A stretch of 64,000 nucleotides of DNA from the NCBI RefSeq assembly GCF_001723685.1, contig NZ_MCBX01000005.1, positions 62,001 to 126,000 of the forward strand, read 5' to 3'. Every line of letters begins with the position of its first letter. Positions within the stretch are counted from its first letter, which is position 1. The notes under the pieces are model-generated. The model was not told the origin of the DNA. It worked only from the letters and a program-made list of their open reading frames with translations, and did no database searches. A program made the translations under genes and the position numbers. Shown here piece after piece: positions 48,123 through 58,017 of the stretch. The DNA is from Candidatus Marithrix sp. Canyon 246. GTDB lineage: Bacteria > Pseudomonadota > Gammaproteobacteria > Beggiatoales > Beggiatoaceae.

Positions 48123-49394
48123 ATGGCTCATGTTGTCGTATTAGGTGCAGGTACAGGCGGAATGCCCGCAGCTTATGAAGCAAAAGCGGAATTAGGTAGA
48201 AAACATGAAGTAACTGTTATTAATGCCGCTGAATATTTTCAGTTTGTGCCTTCTAATCCATGGGTTGGAGTAGGTTGGCGTAAACGTAAGGATATTACTT
48301 TTAATATTGAACCAGCTTTAAAAAAGAAAAAAATCAATTTCATTGCTCAAATGGTGACTCAGATTGAGCCAGATAAAAACCGTTTGACTTTAGAAAATGG
48401 TGAAAGTGTTGATTATGATTATTTAATCGTAGCAACTGGACCTAAATTAGCGTTTCATGAAATAGAAGGTACTGGACCAATTGATGGTCATACTCATTCT
48501 ATTTGTACTATAGATCATGCTGAAAAAGCCCATACTGGATTTAAGGAATTATTAGATAATCCCGGTCATACCATCATAGGTGCAGCTCAAGGTGCAAGTT
48601 GTTTTGGTCCAGCTTATGAATATGCTTTGACTATAGATACTGCTTTACGTAAGAAGAAACGTCGTGATAAAGTTCCTATGACTTTTGTTACATCTGAACC
48701 TTATATTGGTCATTTAGGCTTAGGTGGTGTAGGTGATTCAAAAGGCATGTTAGAAGCTGAGATGCGTCAGCGTCATATAAGTTGGATTACTAATGCTAAA
48801 GTTCTAAAAGTTGAAGCTGGCAAGATGTTTGTTGATGAACATGATAGACATGGTAATGTAATTCAAAATCATGAATTACCTTTTAATTATTCAATGATGT
48901 TGCCTGCATTTAAGGGCGTGGATGCAGTTGCTGCAATGGAAAATCTGTGTAATCCACGTGGTTTTATCAAAGTTGATCAATATCAACGTAATCCTACTTA
49001 TAAAAATATTTATGCAGTAGGTGTATGTATTGCGATTCCTCCAGTTGAAGTAACACCTGTAGCAACAGGTACACCAAAAACCGGTTATATGATTGAGTCT
49101 ATGGTGACTGCTGCGGTGCATAATATTGAGCATGATCTCAAAGGTGAAGAAGCTGAAAAATTAGGTACTTGGAGTACTATCTGTCTAGCTGACTTTGGTG
49201 ATACTGGTGCTGCATTTGTGGCGATTCCACAAATTCCACCACGTAATGTTACTTGGGCTAAGAAAGGTAAATGGGTACATTTAGCTAAAATAGCATTTGA
49301 GAAATATTTCATACGTAAGATGAAGAAAGGTAGTTCAGAGCCTATATATGAAAAATATGTTCTCAAAATGATGGGTATTAAACGTTTAAAATAA
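48123..49394 (+). CDS. sqr: Sulfide:quinone oxidoreductase, type I
   Basis: Sqr oxidises sulfide to polysulfide and reduces quinone at the periplasmic face of the membrane. The 423-residue protein has the FAD motif VVLGAGTGGMPAAYEAK, FQFVPSNPWVGVGW, and three cysteines at 128 (HSICTIDHA), 160 (GASCFGPAYEY) and 354 (STICLADFGD). These match the catalytic Cys128/Cys160/Cys356 set described for the Acidithiobacillus ferrooxidans enzyme. The C-terminal amphipathic helices (WVHLAKIAFEKYFIRKMK) would attach it to the membrane. A possible operator palindrome and a strong ribosome site precede it. Confidence 0.96.
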   Translation: MAHVVVLGAGTGGMPAAYEAKAELGRKHEVTVINAAEYFQFVPSNPWVGVGWRKRKDITFNIEPALKKKKINFIAQMVTQIEPDKNRLTLENGESVDYDYLIVATGPKLAFHEIEGTGPIDGHTHSICTIDHAEKAHTGFKELLDNPGHTIIGAAQGASCFGPAYEYALTIDTALRKKKRRDKVPMTFVTSEPYIGHLGLGGVGDSKGMLEAEMRQRHISWITNAKVLKVEAGKMFVDEHDRHGNVIQNHELPFNYSMMLPAFKGVDAVAAMENLCNPRGFIKVDQYQRNPTYKNIYAVGVCIAIPPVEVTPVATGTPKTGYMIESMVTAAVHNIEHDLKGEEAEKLGTWSTICLADFGDTGAAFVAIPQIPPRNVTWAKKGKWVHLAKIAFEKYFIRKMKKGSSEPIYEKYVLKMMGIKRLK

Positions 49395-49399
49395 GAATT

Positions 49400-49434
49400 A
49401 GACCTGTCAGGTTTTCAAAACCTGACAGGTCTGA
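49400..49434. repeat. Dispersed double palindrome, flavour B (copy 5)
   Basis: The copy begins six bases after the sqr stop and covers the last codons and stop of the convergent vanZ-like gene. Confidence 0.9.
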
Positions 49435-49805
49435 TTTTCAATATATAGTAAAATATAAGCCAATTTAGTTTTAGTTAATACAAAAGCTGATACAACTCCA
49501 GCACTATTGGCAAGCATATCAACCCAATCTCCATGTCTTACTCCACCTAATCCTTGTAGTATTTCTAATAACAATCCTAATATTAAAAATGCTATCAGAT
49601 ACAACCAACGCTGTTTATTGGTATGATAAATCTGTGCAAACCAGCCCATTAATGCAAAGTAGGCAATAAAATGTCCAAATTTATCATTAGGTAGGGCATC
49701 CATAATATCTGTTGGTGGTGCCATTAAAGAAAGTGCTATGACTGTAATGATTAGGCTCATGCCTATGCTAAGCCATAAGGTTTTATAACGTAAAGTTTGT
49801 TTCAT
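49407..49805 (-). CDS. VanZ-family membrane protein
   Basis: The 132-residue protein has about four membrane helices and the VanZ-type motif LPNDKFGHFIAYFALMGWF, with ILQGLGGVRHGDWVDMLANS further on. The family is linked to teicoplanin resistance in Gram-positives; in Gram-negatives the role is unknown. The last seven residues (TCQVLKT) and the stop are encoded by the dispersed palindrome, so the C-terminus is repeat-derived. It is 13 bp downstream of uppP on the same strand. Confidence 0.85.
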   Translation of the reverse strand: MKQTLRYKTLWLSIGMSLIITVIALSLMAPPTDIMDALPNDKFGHFIAYFALMGWFAQIYHTNKQRWLYLIAFLILGLLLEILQGLGGVRHGDWVDMLANSAGVVSAFVLTKTKLAYILLYIENQTCQVLKT

Positions 49806-49818
49806 GATTATTTAAAAC

Positions 49819-50583
49819 TTATATAATTATCAATAGAAAAATTCCAAACAATATTCTGTAGATACCGAATGCAACAAATGTAAATCGTTGTAAAAACACT
49901 ATAAATAGTTTGATGGTCAAATATGCCACTACAAAAGCTACGATAAAACCGATTATAAATGCAGTTAAATCAGCACCGAGAAACTCATCATAGTGCTTTA
50001 ACAAATCATAGCCACTAACTGCCATCATTACAGGAATTGCCAATAAAAAAGAGAACTCTGTTGATGCTTTACGGTTGACTCCTGAAAGCATTCCGGTGAT
50101 AATTGTGGCACCAGCTCTACTGGTTCCGGGAACTAGTGACAGAACTTGTCCAAATCCAATCAATAATGATTGACGCCATGTTACATCATCAATATCTTTA
50201 GCTTTAGAATTTTCTTCTTTATGAAAATATTCAACAATCAAGAATATTATACCGCCAATAATAAACATCCATGCTACAGTTGAGATAATAAAGATTTCTT
50301 TGATCCAATCTTTCAATAAAAATCCAATAATGGCAAGAGGTAAAAATGCGACGATTATTTTTGTCCAAAGATTAATTTCTTTGATATTTATCTTATCTCT
50401 ATACAATAACATTACAGCTAATATAGCGGCAAATTGTATGATAACCTCATATGCTTTGAATACAGCAGTCTGTTCTATGCCTAAAAACTGACTTGCAACA
50501 ATCATATGACCAGTTGAAGAAATAGGCAGAAACTCTGTAAAACCTTCAATAATACCTATTATTATGGCTTGTAAAATATCCAT
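49819..50583 (-). CDS. uppP: Undecaprenyl-diphosphatase
   Basis: UppP (BacA) recycles undecaprenyl diphosphate for peptidoglycan and O-antigen synthesis. The 254-residue protein has the two catalytic motifs, IEGFTEFLPISSTGHMIVAS near residue 13 and LVPGTSRAGATIITGM near 155, and about eight membrane helices. The length is slightly below that of E. coli UppP. Confidence 0.95.
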   Translation of the reverse strand: MDILQAIIIGIIEGFTEFLPISSTGHMIVASQFLGIEQTAVFKAYEVIIQFAAILAVMLLYRDKINIKEINLWTKIIVAFLPLAIIGFLLKDWIKEIFIISTVAWMFIIGGIIFLIVEYFHKEENSKAKDIDDVTWRQSLLIGFGQVLSLVPGTSRAGATIITGMLSGVNRKASTEFSFLLAIPVMMAVSGYDLLKHYDEFLGADLTAFIIGFIVAFVVAYLTIKLFIVFLQRFTFVAFGIYRILFGIFLLIII

Positions 50584-50667
50584 TCATTTATATCCAATGT
50601 TAAGTTAATTAAATCCAAATTTAGTTGTAGCAAAAGCCAAGCCACATCTTTATTATATATAAATATA

Positions 50668-50998
50668 TCATTTTTGTTTTACAATTTCCCACACTACTCG
50701 TTCAAAGCTAACTGCTACCACACTAATTAGTTGTAATCGCAAGCCTTTATATTTTGATTTTAGGCGCGTTTGATAATCTAGTAGTTGTTGTTCAGATTCG
50801 GCAAGTTTCTCCTTTACGGTTTTTAATTGCTTTAATTCTTCTATACTTCGTTGTTTTACTTGTTCGCGTTCTGATGTTTGAGGTAAAACCATCTCAAAAA
50901 TTCGCTCTACATAAAGTTTCTAACATTTCATCAACACTAAGGTAGGATTATAAATCAATTCCTGAACTCTTTCTAAACCTCGCCCACTAGCAGCTGAC
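50668..50998 (-). pseudogene. Broken gene with coiled-coil C-terminus, family unknown
   Basis: A 74-codon open part reads MVLPQTSEREQVKQRSIEEL and a coiled coil, ending FERVVWEIVKQK. Upstream, family-like text (GRGLERVQELIYNPTLV, then a shifted DEMLETL) can be read only by changing frame, so the gene is decayed. It follows the AAA-type relic on the same strand. I do not recognise the family. Confidence 0.45.
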
Positions 50999-50999
50999 T

Positions 51000-51267
51000 T
51001 TACTGTTTTGAAAAATGTTTTGGCGTGGGATTTTTGCCAATGGCTAAATTTCCAAATAATGTTTCAAAGTCATCAGCTTTGGCGACATCGTAGTAATTTT
51101 CTAGCATTGATAAGAGCAAAACTTTTACCAAAGCGGCGGGGGCGCAGGAATAGTATTTGATGCCCTGCTTGTTCAATTAATCGAATATGTGAACTGCGAT
51201 CTACAAAAAAATAGTTTTCAGTTCTGATTAGATGAAAGTCGCTAAATCCGTAGGGAAATTTTAACAT
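51000..51267 (-). pseudogene. N-terminal relic of an AAA-ATPase-like/nuclease protein, frameshifted
   Basis: The start MLKFPYGFSDFHLIRTENYF and LFLRPRRFGKSF (Walker A equivalent) match the N-terminus of the AAA-ATPase-like proteins that usually carry a C-terminal PD-(D/E)XK domain. The match continues in another frame as MLENYYDVAKADDFETLFGN and AIGKNPTP, then stops at 51000. The rest of the gene, normally over 400 residues more, is gone. Confidence 0.8.
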
Positions 51268-51291
51268 GGATTCTCTCTTGTGATTTTTTTT

Positions 51292-51306
51292 AGACCAGAC
51301 AGGTCT
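51292..51306. repeat. Degenerate half of the dispersed palindrome
   Basis: AGACCAGACAGGTCT differs from the flavour B half by one base. It lies 24 bp upstream of the AAA-type relic and before the propeller gene. Confidence 0.6.
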
Positions 51307-51371
51307 TTCAAATATATATGGAATAGCATTTGCTTCAATACAACAATTAAACTTCCTTTAAGGTATATCCT

Positions 51372-54300
51372 ATGAAAAGTGTAATCTTATTATTCTGTAT
51401 TTTTACTGTTTCGGTTGTTTCAGCGGCTGATTTAGTCTTCACTCCTGCCAATCCTAAAGTTGAAATTAATCAGAAAATTAATTTATCTGTTTCTGGCACT
51501 AGTAGTGAAATTAAATGGACTCCAATTAATGGCAAAATTCAGGGTTCTGGTTCTCAAGTAACTTATATCGCGCCTTCTGATGTAGGTATTGATGTAGTTA
51601 CTGTATTAGATGCTGCCGCTAATGTTGGTACTGTAAAAATTACTATTATTCCTACAGTGTCTTTAGAAAATCCTAAATGGCAAGTTTTTACTAATCGAAA
51701 TGAAGTTCAAGATATAGTTTTATCTAAGGATAACACAACTTTATGGATAGCTACTGAAGGTGGGCTTGAGCAACGCGATGCTAAGACTGGAACATTAAAC
51801 AAATTCTTTACTAATTTAGATGGTCTGCCAAGTAATCAAATTACCGCGCTTGTCATTGCTGATGATGGTAATTTATGGTTGGCTAGTGGTACAGAATTAG
51901 TTCGTCTAAACAACAATAAGTTTGAATCAGTTAATAAATTTAAAGCTAAAATTGCTGCTTTGATTAGCGATGGAAATGGCGGATTATGGATAGCAACTTT
52001 TGGTGCTGGGCTGGTTCATAAAAATACTAGCTTGACAACTTATAATAATTTACCTAGTCAGAACATTACATCCTTATTAAAAAATCAAGATGGTTTATGG
52101 GTAGGCACTGATAAAGGTTTAGCCCATTTGAATAATGAGAATTATTTGCCAAATAATAAGATTAATGCTCTATTGTATAACAAGGATGGTTTATGGGTAG
52201 GAACTGATGACGGTTTAGTTCATTTTAAGTCTAAAAAGCGGTTTATGCCAAATAAGAAAATTATTAGTTTGGCTAGTGATGATAATGATGAATTATGGTT
52301 AGGAACTTTAAATCAAGGCTTAATTCATATGAAAAGCACTAGTCAATTTTTAACCCTCAATCAAGACAATTCCAAATTACCAAATAATATTATTAACGCT
52401 TTGATTAGTATTGATAATAAATTATGGATTGGTACTTGGGGTGCTGGTTTAGTTCAACTGTTTGATGATAAATGGTTAATTTTAAAAAATAAATTAGGAT
52501 TGCCATATACTCAAATATCAGCATTAGCTAGCGATAATAACGGTGGAGTCTGGGCTGGCAATATTAATAGTCAGAATATTACTCATATTGATAATCAGGG
52601 AAAATTAAAGGTAATTACTCATGATAATTCTAAACTATCAGTTAATGCTAAAGTTTTTGCTCTTTTAAATCAACAAGCTGATAATGGTGTTTGGTTAGCT
52701 ACCAGTGAAGGTTTAGCTTTTATTACAGCTAATGATCAATGGTTTTTAACCAAAACTAATAATATTTTTAGTCTTGATGATGATGGGCGTGATGGATTAT
52801 GGCTTGGTAGCTTAGGATTAACTCATGTAAGTGGTCATACTTCTTTGTTTACGCCTATTAATATGAAACAGTTTGCTAATAAAAACATTAGCACTATTGC
52901 CAGAGATGATAGCGGCAAATTATGGCTAGGAACAGTAAATAGTGGCATAGCTGAATACAATACTAATGATGAAACATGGCGATTTTTCAATACAGATAAT
53001 TCTAATTTACCATCCAACGCAATTACAGACTTAGTCACTGTTCCCAATGGTGGCTTATGGGTAGCAACTGAAGCTCATGGTTTAGCTTATCTAAATAGCC
53101 AAGCGAAATGGCAAATTTTTAATAGCAACAATTCCGATTTACCAAATGATAATGTTACCAGTTTGCTTAGTGATGGTAGTAATGGTTTATGGATAGGAAC
53201 TTTAAATGGCTTGGCTCATCTCAATGCGAATTTTAAATTCACGATTTTTGATCAACAAGTTTTGGCTTTAGCCAGTGATGGCAATAATGGTTTATGGATA
53301 GGGGGCATGGGCTTAGCTCATCTGAGTTTTTCTCAAACAACTAAAGTTAATAATACAGCTATTATAATAGCTGGTAATGATAAAACCAGTCAAACTATAA
53401 GTAATAAAATTTATCAAGTTCTACAACAAGCAGGTTTTTCTAATGAAACTATTGATTATTTATCTCCCAATTTATGGACAGATATAAATGCAGACGGCTT
53501 AAATGATCATATTGTTGATGCCCCAGTTAATCTGAATAATCTACGTAATGTTTTATCTAAACAGCCGCTTTATTTATTTATAATTGGGCAACAAAATTTA
53601 AAAGCATCTGAATTGAAACCATTATTAGATGATAAAGTAGTAATAGTGGTTGATGGTGCAAATTTGAATTCTATTGCAAGCATTAGCAGTACATCAGATA
53701 ATGAATTAGCCTATTTTGATCGACAACATCAACAAGGCTTTAGTAGCTTTTTTGCTAATGCACTATTAAAAGGTAAAAATTTTGCTGAAGCTTTTGAAGA
53801 AGCTAAACAAGCACAACAACAAATGCTAGGACATTTATCACAAAATCCACAAATATTTAATGAGGAATCACTAAGCAAGATTTCTCTAAAAAATAATACA
53901 GCAGTCAGCGACTTAAAAATTGAAGCAATTGACAAATTAACTGCTAAAGTCAGCCTTAGTAAGGGGCGTATTAATCGTGTTTGGGCAGTATTAATACCTC
54001 CAAAAGTAAAAGCAATCATAGATAACAAAGGCAATACTATTTTACCAATTCCACATTTAAACCTGACTCCTAGCAACACAAATGAATGGCAAACTAATTG
54101 GAATCAAGCAATTTACAATGGCGACTATCATATTACATTCTATGCTGAAGACAATGCAGGCAATTTAGCTATCAGTAAATCAATAATAATGAACATAAGC
54201 AATGGTATAGAAGCACCAGAACAAGCTGAAATAAAACTAATTTTAGACAAACAGAAAGATCAATTAAAAGCTGAAATCGTTGAACAATTAGGCTGGGGTT

Positions 54301-54569
54301 ATGACTTATATGCCGCTGTAATATTACCAGACGGACAATTTATAACATTTAAAAACAGCAATGATCTAATGCCAGCAAATAAAGTGCAACACTGGCAAGG
54401 CGATAGAACACCAAATAAGCGACAAATCTTATTATATTTACAATTACCTAAAGATTTAGCCGCTGGTGAATATTGCTTATATGGAATATTATCTCCAGAA
54501 AAAGCAGCAGTTTTAGAAAATATCAAATTATGGGTGCAGGATAAATTGTGTATAAATCTTGGTAAATAA
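51372..54569 (+). CDS. Secreted Reg_prop-type beta-propeller protein with inactive caspase-like (C13) domain
   Basis: The 1065-residue protein has a signal peptide (cleaved near VVSAAD) and an Ig-like unit (about 20-100). About a dozen two-component-regulator-propeller repeats follow (about 105-650: LWIATEGGLE, LWVGTDKGLAHL, GLWIGTLNGLAHL). At about 660-836 there is a fold matching the C13/caspase-like domains of related bacteria: AIIIAGNDKTSQTISNKIYQ, TDINADGLNDHIVDAP, LAYFDRQHQQGFSSFFANAL. The catalytic His position reads LFIIGQQN (near 735) and the Cys position VVDGANLNS (near 757), so both catalytic residues are absent. The C-terminus adds Ig-like domains. It is probably exported, as a binding or scaffold protein. 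Confidence 0.8.
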   Translation: MKSVILLFCIFTVSVVSAADLVFTPANPKVEINQKINLSVSGTSSEIKWTPINGKIQGSGSQVTYIAPSDVGIDVVTVLDAAANVGTVKITIIPTVSLENPKWQVFTNRNEVQDIVLSKDNTTLWIATEGGLEQRDAKTGTLNKFFTNLDGLPSNQITALVIADDGNLWLASGTELVRLNNNKFESVNKFKAKIAALISDGNGGLWIATFGAGLVHKNTSLTTYNNLPSQNITSLLKNQDGLWVGTDKGLAHLNNENYLPNNKINALLYNKDGLWVGTDDGLVHFKSKKRFMPNKKIISLASDDNDELWLGTLNQGLIHMKSTSQFLTLNQDNSKLPNNIINALISIDNKLWIGTWGAGLVQLFDDKWLILKNKLGLPYTQISALASDNNGGVWAGNINSQNITHIDNQGKLKVITHDNSKLSVNAKVFALLNQQADNGVWLATSEGLAFITANDQWFLTKTNNIFSLDDDGRDGLWLGSLGLTHVSGHTSLFTPINMKQFANKNISTIARDDSGKLWLGTVNSGIAEYNTNDETWRFFNTDNSNLPSNAITDLVTVPNGGLWVATEAHGLAYLNSQAKWQIFNSNNSDLPNDNVTSLLSDGSNGLWIGTLNGLAHLNANFKFTIFDQQVLALASDGNNGLWIGGMGLAHLSFSQTTKVNNTAIIIAGNDKTSQTISNKIYQVLQQAGFSNETIDYLSPNLWTDINADGLNDHIVDAPVNLNNLRNVLSKQPLYLFIIGQQNLKASELKPLLDDKVVIVVDGANLNSIASISSTSDNELAYFDRQHQQGFSSFFANALLKGKNFAEAFEEAKQAQQQMLGHLSQNPQIFNEESLSKISLKNNTAVSDLKIEAIDKLTAKVSLSKGRINRVWAVLIPPKVKAIIDNKGNTILPIPHLNLTPSNTNEWQTNWNQAIYNGDYHITFYAEDNAGNLAISKSIIMNISNGIEAPEQAEIKLILDKQKDQLKAEIVEQLGWGYDLYAAVILPDGQFITFKNSNDLMPANKVQHWQGDRTPNKRQILLYLQLPKDLAAGEYCLYGILSPEKAAVLENIKLWVQDKLCINLGK

Positions 54570-54793
54570 AGTAGGGAATTCTTTTTAATGGAATTAAGAC
54601 TTTAGGCCCATACTCTCACAAACAGGCCATTTCAAATATTCTTTTAAATGTTTTTCAATACTAACATCAATAAAAATTATGACTAAATTTAAGTTAATAA
54701 ATACTATGCTTTTATTTGCTGTATTAAGCTGATAACAAAGGAATCTTTGATGCTCAATTGCAAGAAAAAACTAAACTTAAAAACCAACTTTAA

Positions 54794-54928
54794 CATCACT
54801 TGGTTGCATTATATGATGGAACAAATGAAAAAATTTTTATCAATGGTATAATTGATGATCTTAGAATCTACAACCGTGCCTTATCAGAATATGAAATTAA
54901 GCAACTCTATAAAATGGAACAACAGTAG
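54794..54928 (+). pseudogene. C-terminal relic of a LamG/concanavalin-like domain
   Basis: The frame reads HHLVALYDGTNEKIFING, then IDDLRIYNRALSEYEIKQLY and a stop. It matches the last strands of LamG-type domains, apparently with an internal deletion joining FING to the IDDLRIYNRALS motif. No start or upstream domain remains; the preceding 220 bp show no open gene. Confidence 0.7.
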
Positions 54929-54954
54929 CTCATAGGGTGTATCCCGCAATAGGT

Positions 54955-54978
54955 TTGGAGTGCCTTATTGCACTCCAA
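54955..54978. repeat. Small hairpin, shared core with the element at 25353
   Basis: TTGGAGTGC and GCACTCCAA pair around a short CTTATT loop. The GGAGTGC core and its complement also occur inside the MITE-like element at 25424-25455. Confidence 0.55.
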
Positions 54979-55069
54979 TATCAAGCAATTTACCACCTAA
55001 GTAGAAAATTTTACACACATATTTTCTATCTGTTATATATTCTGTAGCTTGGGCTTAGTGTCGGGTTTT

Positions 55070-55104
55070 AGACCTGTCAGGTTTTTAAAACCTGACAGGT
55101 CTGA
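55070..55104. repeat. Dispersed double palindrome, flavour B (copy 6)
   Basis: This is a full copy located between the LamG relic and the AAA-type relic. It is the only complete copy here not directly attached to an intact gene end. Confidence 0.9.
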
Positions 55105-55149
55105 TATGATATAGTATAAAAAATTCCTATTTCACCTCAAGGAAAAAAA

Positions 55150-55541
55150 ATGCAATATCCCTTAGCAGAAAAAATCGGCAATCCTGATTTACTGGTAGGT
55201 CGTGAATCAGAATTTAAAGTAATTATATATTGGTGGGATAGGTTCATACCTCTTAAATTAAGTATCCTTTCTGTTAAGAAACTTTTGCGTACCTACTTAT
55301 CAAGTACAATCTTTATGGATTCGATAATGCTCATTAGTCCATTTTACATGAACCTATCCCACTATTGAATTTCGGGGCTTACAAGATGGTACACTCAAGT
55401 ATTTAATTTCTGAATTTAAAGCGCAAATTGAAAACTTGAAGACTGAGAATAATAAATTGCGCGGCTTGCTAAATAATATCAATAATAGGTATAATTTTTG
55501 CCAAGACTATCAAGATAAATATTTTATAAGGAAAAGTTATC
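55150..55541 (+). pseudogene. AAA-family relic interrupted by a small element
   Basis: MQYPLAEKIGNPDLLVGRES (55150 on) matches the N-terminus of a family of AAA proteins that continue with a P-loop. The match is cut at about 55232 by the element at 55233-55362. After the element, a frame reading FRGLQDGTLKYLISEFKAQI and a coiled-coil end resembles the C-terminus of another or the same protein. The P-loop is absent, so the gene is dead. Confidence 0.6.
55233..55362. mobile_element. 130-bp MITE-like element with 15-bp inverted ends
   Basis: GTGGGATAGGTTCAT at 55233-55247 and its exact complement at 55348-55362 bound a 130-bp non-coding segment. The internal part 55273-55300 recurs with two mismatches at 8389-8416. 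It lies within the AAA-type relic. Confidence 0.8.
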
Positions 55542-56852
55542 TTGAATGTGCAGTCTGATCTGAAAAAATTAGCGTTTAGTAGTTCTATCTGGGTGATGAT
55601 TGATACTGTGATTGGACAAGGTTTACGCTTTGTTAGTAATGTTATTCTAACACGATTATTAGCCCCTGAAGTATTTGGTTTAATGGGGATTATTAGTGCT
55701 GTGCTAACAGGTTTAACCATGTTTTCTGATGTTGGATTAAAACCAAGTGTCATTCAAAACCCCCGTGGTGAAGAACCAGCGTTTTTACGCACTGCATGGA
55801 CTATTCAAGTTATTCGTGGGGTTTTACTGAGTTTAGCAGCCGCACTATTAGCATGGCCAATAGCATTATATTATAATGAACCTAGTTTAGTTTTATTAAT
55901 TGCAGTCGCTGGAGTTACCGCCATAGTAGCAGGCTTTGAGTCAACATGGTTGTTAGTGTTATCGCGTCGTATGAATATTGGTAAAATGACAGTTTTAGAG
56001 TTATCTGCTTATATTGTCAGTCTAGTTGTGATGGTTAGCTGTGCTTGGTATTTTAATTCAATTTGGGCATTGATTGTCGGTGAATTTACTAGTGCCATTT
56101 TAATATTAATTTTTAGTCATACTCTCTTAGCTGGATTAACTATGAGCTTTCAATGGGAAAGTACAGCAGTTAAAGAGTTAATCCATTTTGGTCGTTGGAT
56201 ATTTATAAGTACAGCTTTGACTTTTTTAGTTTCTAGTCTTGATATATTTATTTTAGGAAGTTTTGGTGGTTTGGCGGTATTAGGAATTTATATTTTAGCT
56301 AAAAATCTATCGCGTGTAGCAATTACTGCTTTACTAGAATTATCTTCAACAGTATTATTCCCGGTATATTCTCGTCTTGCTGAACAAGGATTTGACACTT
56401 TGCGTGATCAAACATTTAAAACACGAGCTTTATTATTATTAGTATTTTTACCTCCACTGTGGTTAATGGTTTTTCTAGGAGATGATTTTATTCACTGGGT
56501 TTATGATGATCGTTATGCAGATGCTGGTTGGATGTTACAAATTTTAGTAGCTGGTAGTATAGCAAGCGCGATAATAGCGACGATTAGCCCAGTATTATTA
56601 GCGGTTGGTAATTCATTTAAAAATCTGATTTTTACTGCCAGCCAATTAGGTTTTCAAATTATAGGAATGGCTGTAGGAGCTTATTTAGCAGGAATTGAAG
56701 GCTTTATAATTGGTATTGCAATAGCGGAAATATTCTGTTATCCAGTATTGGTGTATCTGATACTTCCTTATAAGGTATGGCTACCCATGCTGGATATGAT
56801 AGCTTTTGCTAGCTCATTTATTGTTGTTGGATTGGCTTTTTATAAATTTTGA
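55542..56852 (+). CDS. Oligosaccharide flippase (Wzx-like, MOP superfamily)
   Basis: The 436-residue protein has about 12 membrane helices and the opening LKKLAFSSSIWVMIDTVIGQ followed by GLRFVSNVILTRLLAPEVFG, typical of polysaccharide flippases. They turn lipid-linked repeat units to the periplasm. TTG at 55542 follows AAGGA; a GTG two codons on is the alternative. It probably works with the glycosyltransferases and UppP. A dispersed palindrome follows 10 bp after the stop. Confidence 0.92.
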   Translation: MNVQSDLKKLAFSSSIWVMIDTVIGQGLRFVSNVILTRLLAPEVFGLMGIISAVLTGLTMFSDVGLKPSVIQNPRGEEPAFLRTAWTIQVIRGVLLSLAAALLAWPIALYYNEPSLVLLIAVAGVTAIVAGFESTWLLVLSRRMNIGKMTVLELSAYIVSLVVMVSCAWYFNSIWALIVGEFTSAILILIFSHTLLAGLTMSFQWESTAVKELIHFGRWIFISTALTFLVSSLDIFILGSFGGLAVLGIYILAKNLSRVAITALLELSSTVLFPVYSRLAEQGFDTLRDQTFKTRALLLLVFLPPLWLMVFLGDDFIHWVYDDRYADAGWMLQILVAGSIASAIIATISPVLLAVGNSFKNLIFTASQLGFQIIGMAVGAYLAGIEGFIIGIAIAEIFCYPVLVYLILPYKVWLPMLDMIAFASSFIVVGLAFYKF

Positions 56853-56862
56853 AGATTAAACC

Positions 56863-56895
56863 AAACCTGACAGGTTTTTAAAACCTGTCAGGTTT
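56863..56895. repeat. Dispersed double palindrome, flavour A (copy 7)
   Basis: The sequence is the same as at 1001 and 44556. It lies between the flippase gene and convergent ychF, nine bases before the ychF stop. Confidence 0.9.
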
Positions 56896-56904
56896 TATCA
56901 ATAG

Positions 56905-57993
56905 CTAAACATTAAACCTAAAGTGCATTACATCTCCATCTTGCACTATATATTCTTTGCCTTCTAGTCGCCATTTGCCTGCTTCTTTGGCTCCTTGTTC
57001 GCCTTTATTCGCTACAAAATCATCATAGGCAATTACTTCTGCTCTGATAAAGCCTTTTTCAAAGTCAGTATGAATCGCGCTGGCGGCTTTTGGGGCTGTT
57101 GCTCCGTTGAAAGTTGTCCATGCACGCACTTCTTGTACTCCGGCTGTGAAAAAAGTTTGTAGCCCTAATAAATTATAACCAGCTTCAATTACACGATTTA
57201 ATCCCGGCTCGGTTAAGCCCATATCTTTTAAAAATTCTTGTCTTTCTTCGGCATCTAACGAAATTAATTCTGCTTCGGTTGCAGCGCATACTGCTACTAG
57301 TTGAGCATTTTCTTTAGCCGCTAGTTCGCGCACTTTATCTAAATGTGGATTATTTTCAAAACCGTCTTCGGCTACATTGGCAATATATAACGTCGGTTTT
57401 GCGGTTAATAAATGTAAATCATATAATAAACTTTGTTCTTCTTCATCTAATGATCTAATTGGTAAAGCTTGATTTAGCAGTTTATTAGCTTTTTCATATA
57501 GCTCTTTTAAAGCTACAACTTCTTTTTTATTACCACTTTTTAGGGTTTTATTTACTTTTTGCATTGCGCGATCAACGGTATCTAAATCTGCTAACGCTAA
57601 TTCAGTATTAATCACCTCAATGTCATCCAAAGGATTAATTTTACCTGCTACATGAATTATATCGTCATCTTCAAAGCAACGTACTACATGCGCAATTGCT
57701 TGAGTTTCACGGATATTAGCTAAAAATTTATTACCTAAACCTTCACCTTTAGATGCTCCTGCAACTAAACCAGCAATATCAACAAATTCCATGGTGGTAG
57801 GAATAGTTTTTTTAGGTTTCACAATCTCAGTCAATAGATCTAAGCGTTTATCAGGTTTCTGTACAATACCAATATTAGGATCAATGGTACAAAAAGGGTA
57901 ATTTTCGGCTTGTATATCCGCATTTGTTAAAGCATTAAATAATGTAGATTTTCCTACATTAGGTAAGCCTACAATACCACATTTAAATCCCAT
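56905..57993 (-). CDS. ychF: Redox-regulated ATPase YchF
   Basis: YchF is a conserved OBG-family P-loop NTPase that prefers ATP and binds ribosomes. The 362-residue protein has [15 protein letters not shown] at the start, [20 protein letters not shown], an NVAE motif replacing NKxD ([11 protein letters not shown]) and the TGS domain near the end ([20 protein letters not shown]). Confidence 0.97.
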   Translation of the reverse strand: MGFKCGIVGLPNVGKSTLFNALTNADIQAENYPFCTIDPNIGIVQKPDKRLDLLTEIVKPKKTIPTTMEFVDIAGLVAGASKGEGLGNKFLANIRETQAIAHVVRCFEDDDIIHVAGKINPLDDIEVINTELALADLDTVDRAMQKVNKTLKSGNKKEVVALKELYEKANKLLNQALPIRSLDEEEQSLLYDLHLLTAKPTLYIANVAEDGFENNPHLDKVRELAAKENAQLVAVCAATEAELISLDAEERQEFLKDMGLTEPGLNRVIEAGYNLLGLQTFFTAGVQEVRAWTTFNGATAPKAASAIHTDFEKGFIRAEVIAYDDFVANKGEQGAKEAGKWRLEGKEYIVQDGDVMHFRFNV

Positions 57994-58017
57994 TATATTT
58001 TTATGCCTTTCATTAAA

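Noticed and set aside
55150-55368. Open 72-codon frame starting MQYPLAEKIG
   Set aside because: Most of its second half is translated from the inverted-repeat element; only the first 28 codons resemble a protein family.
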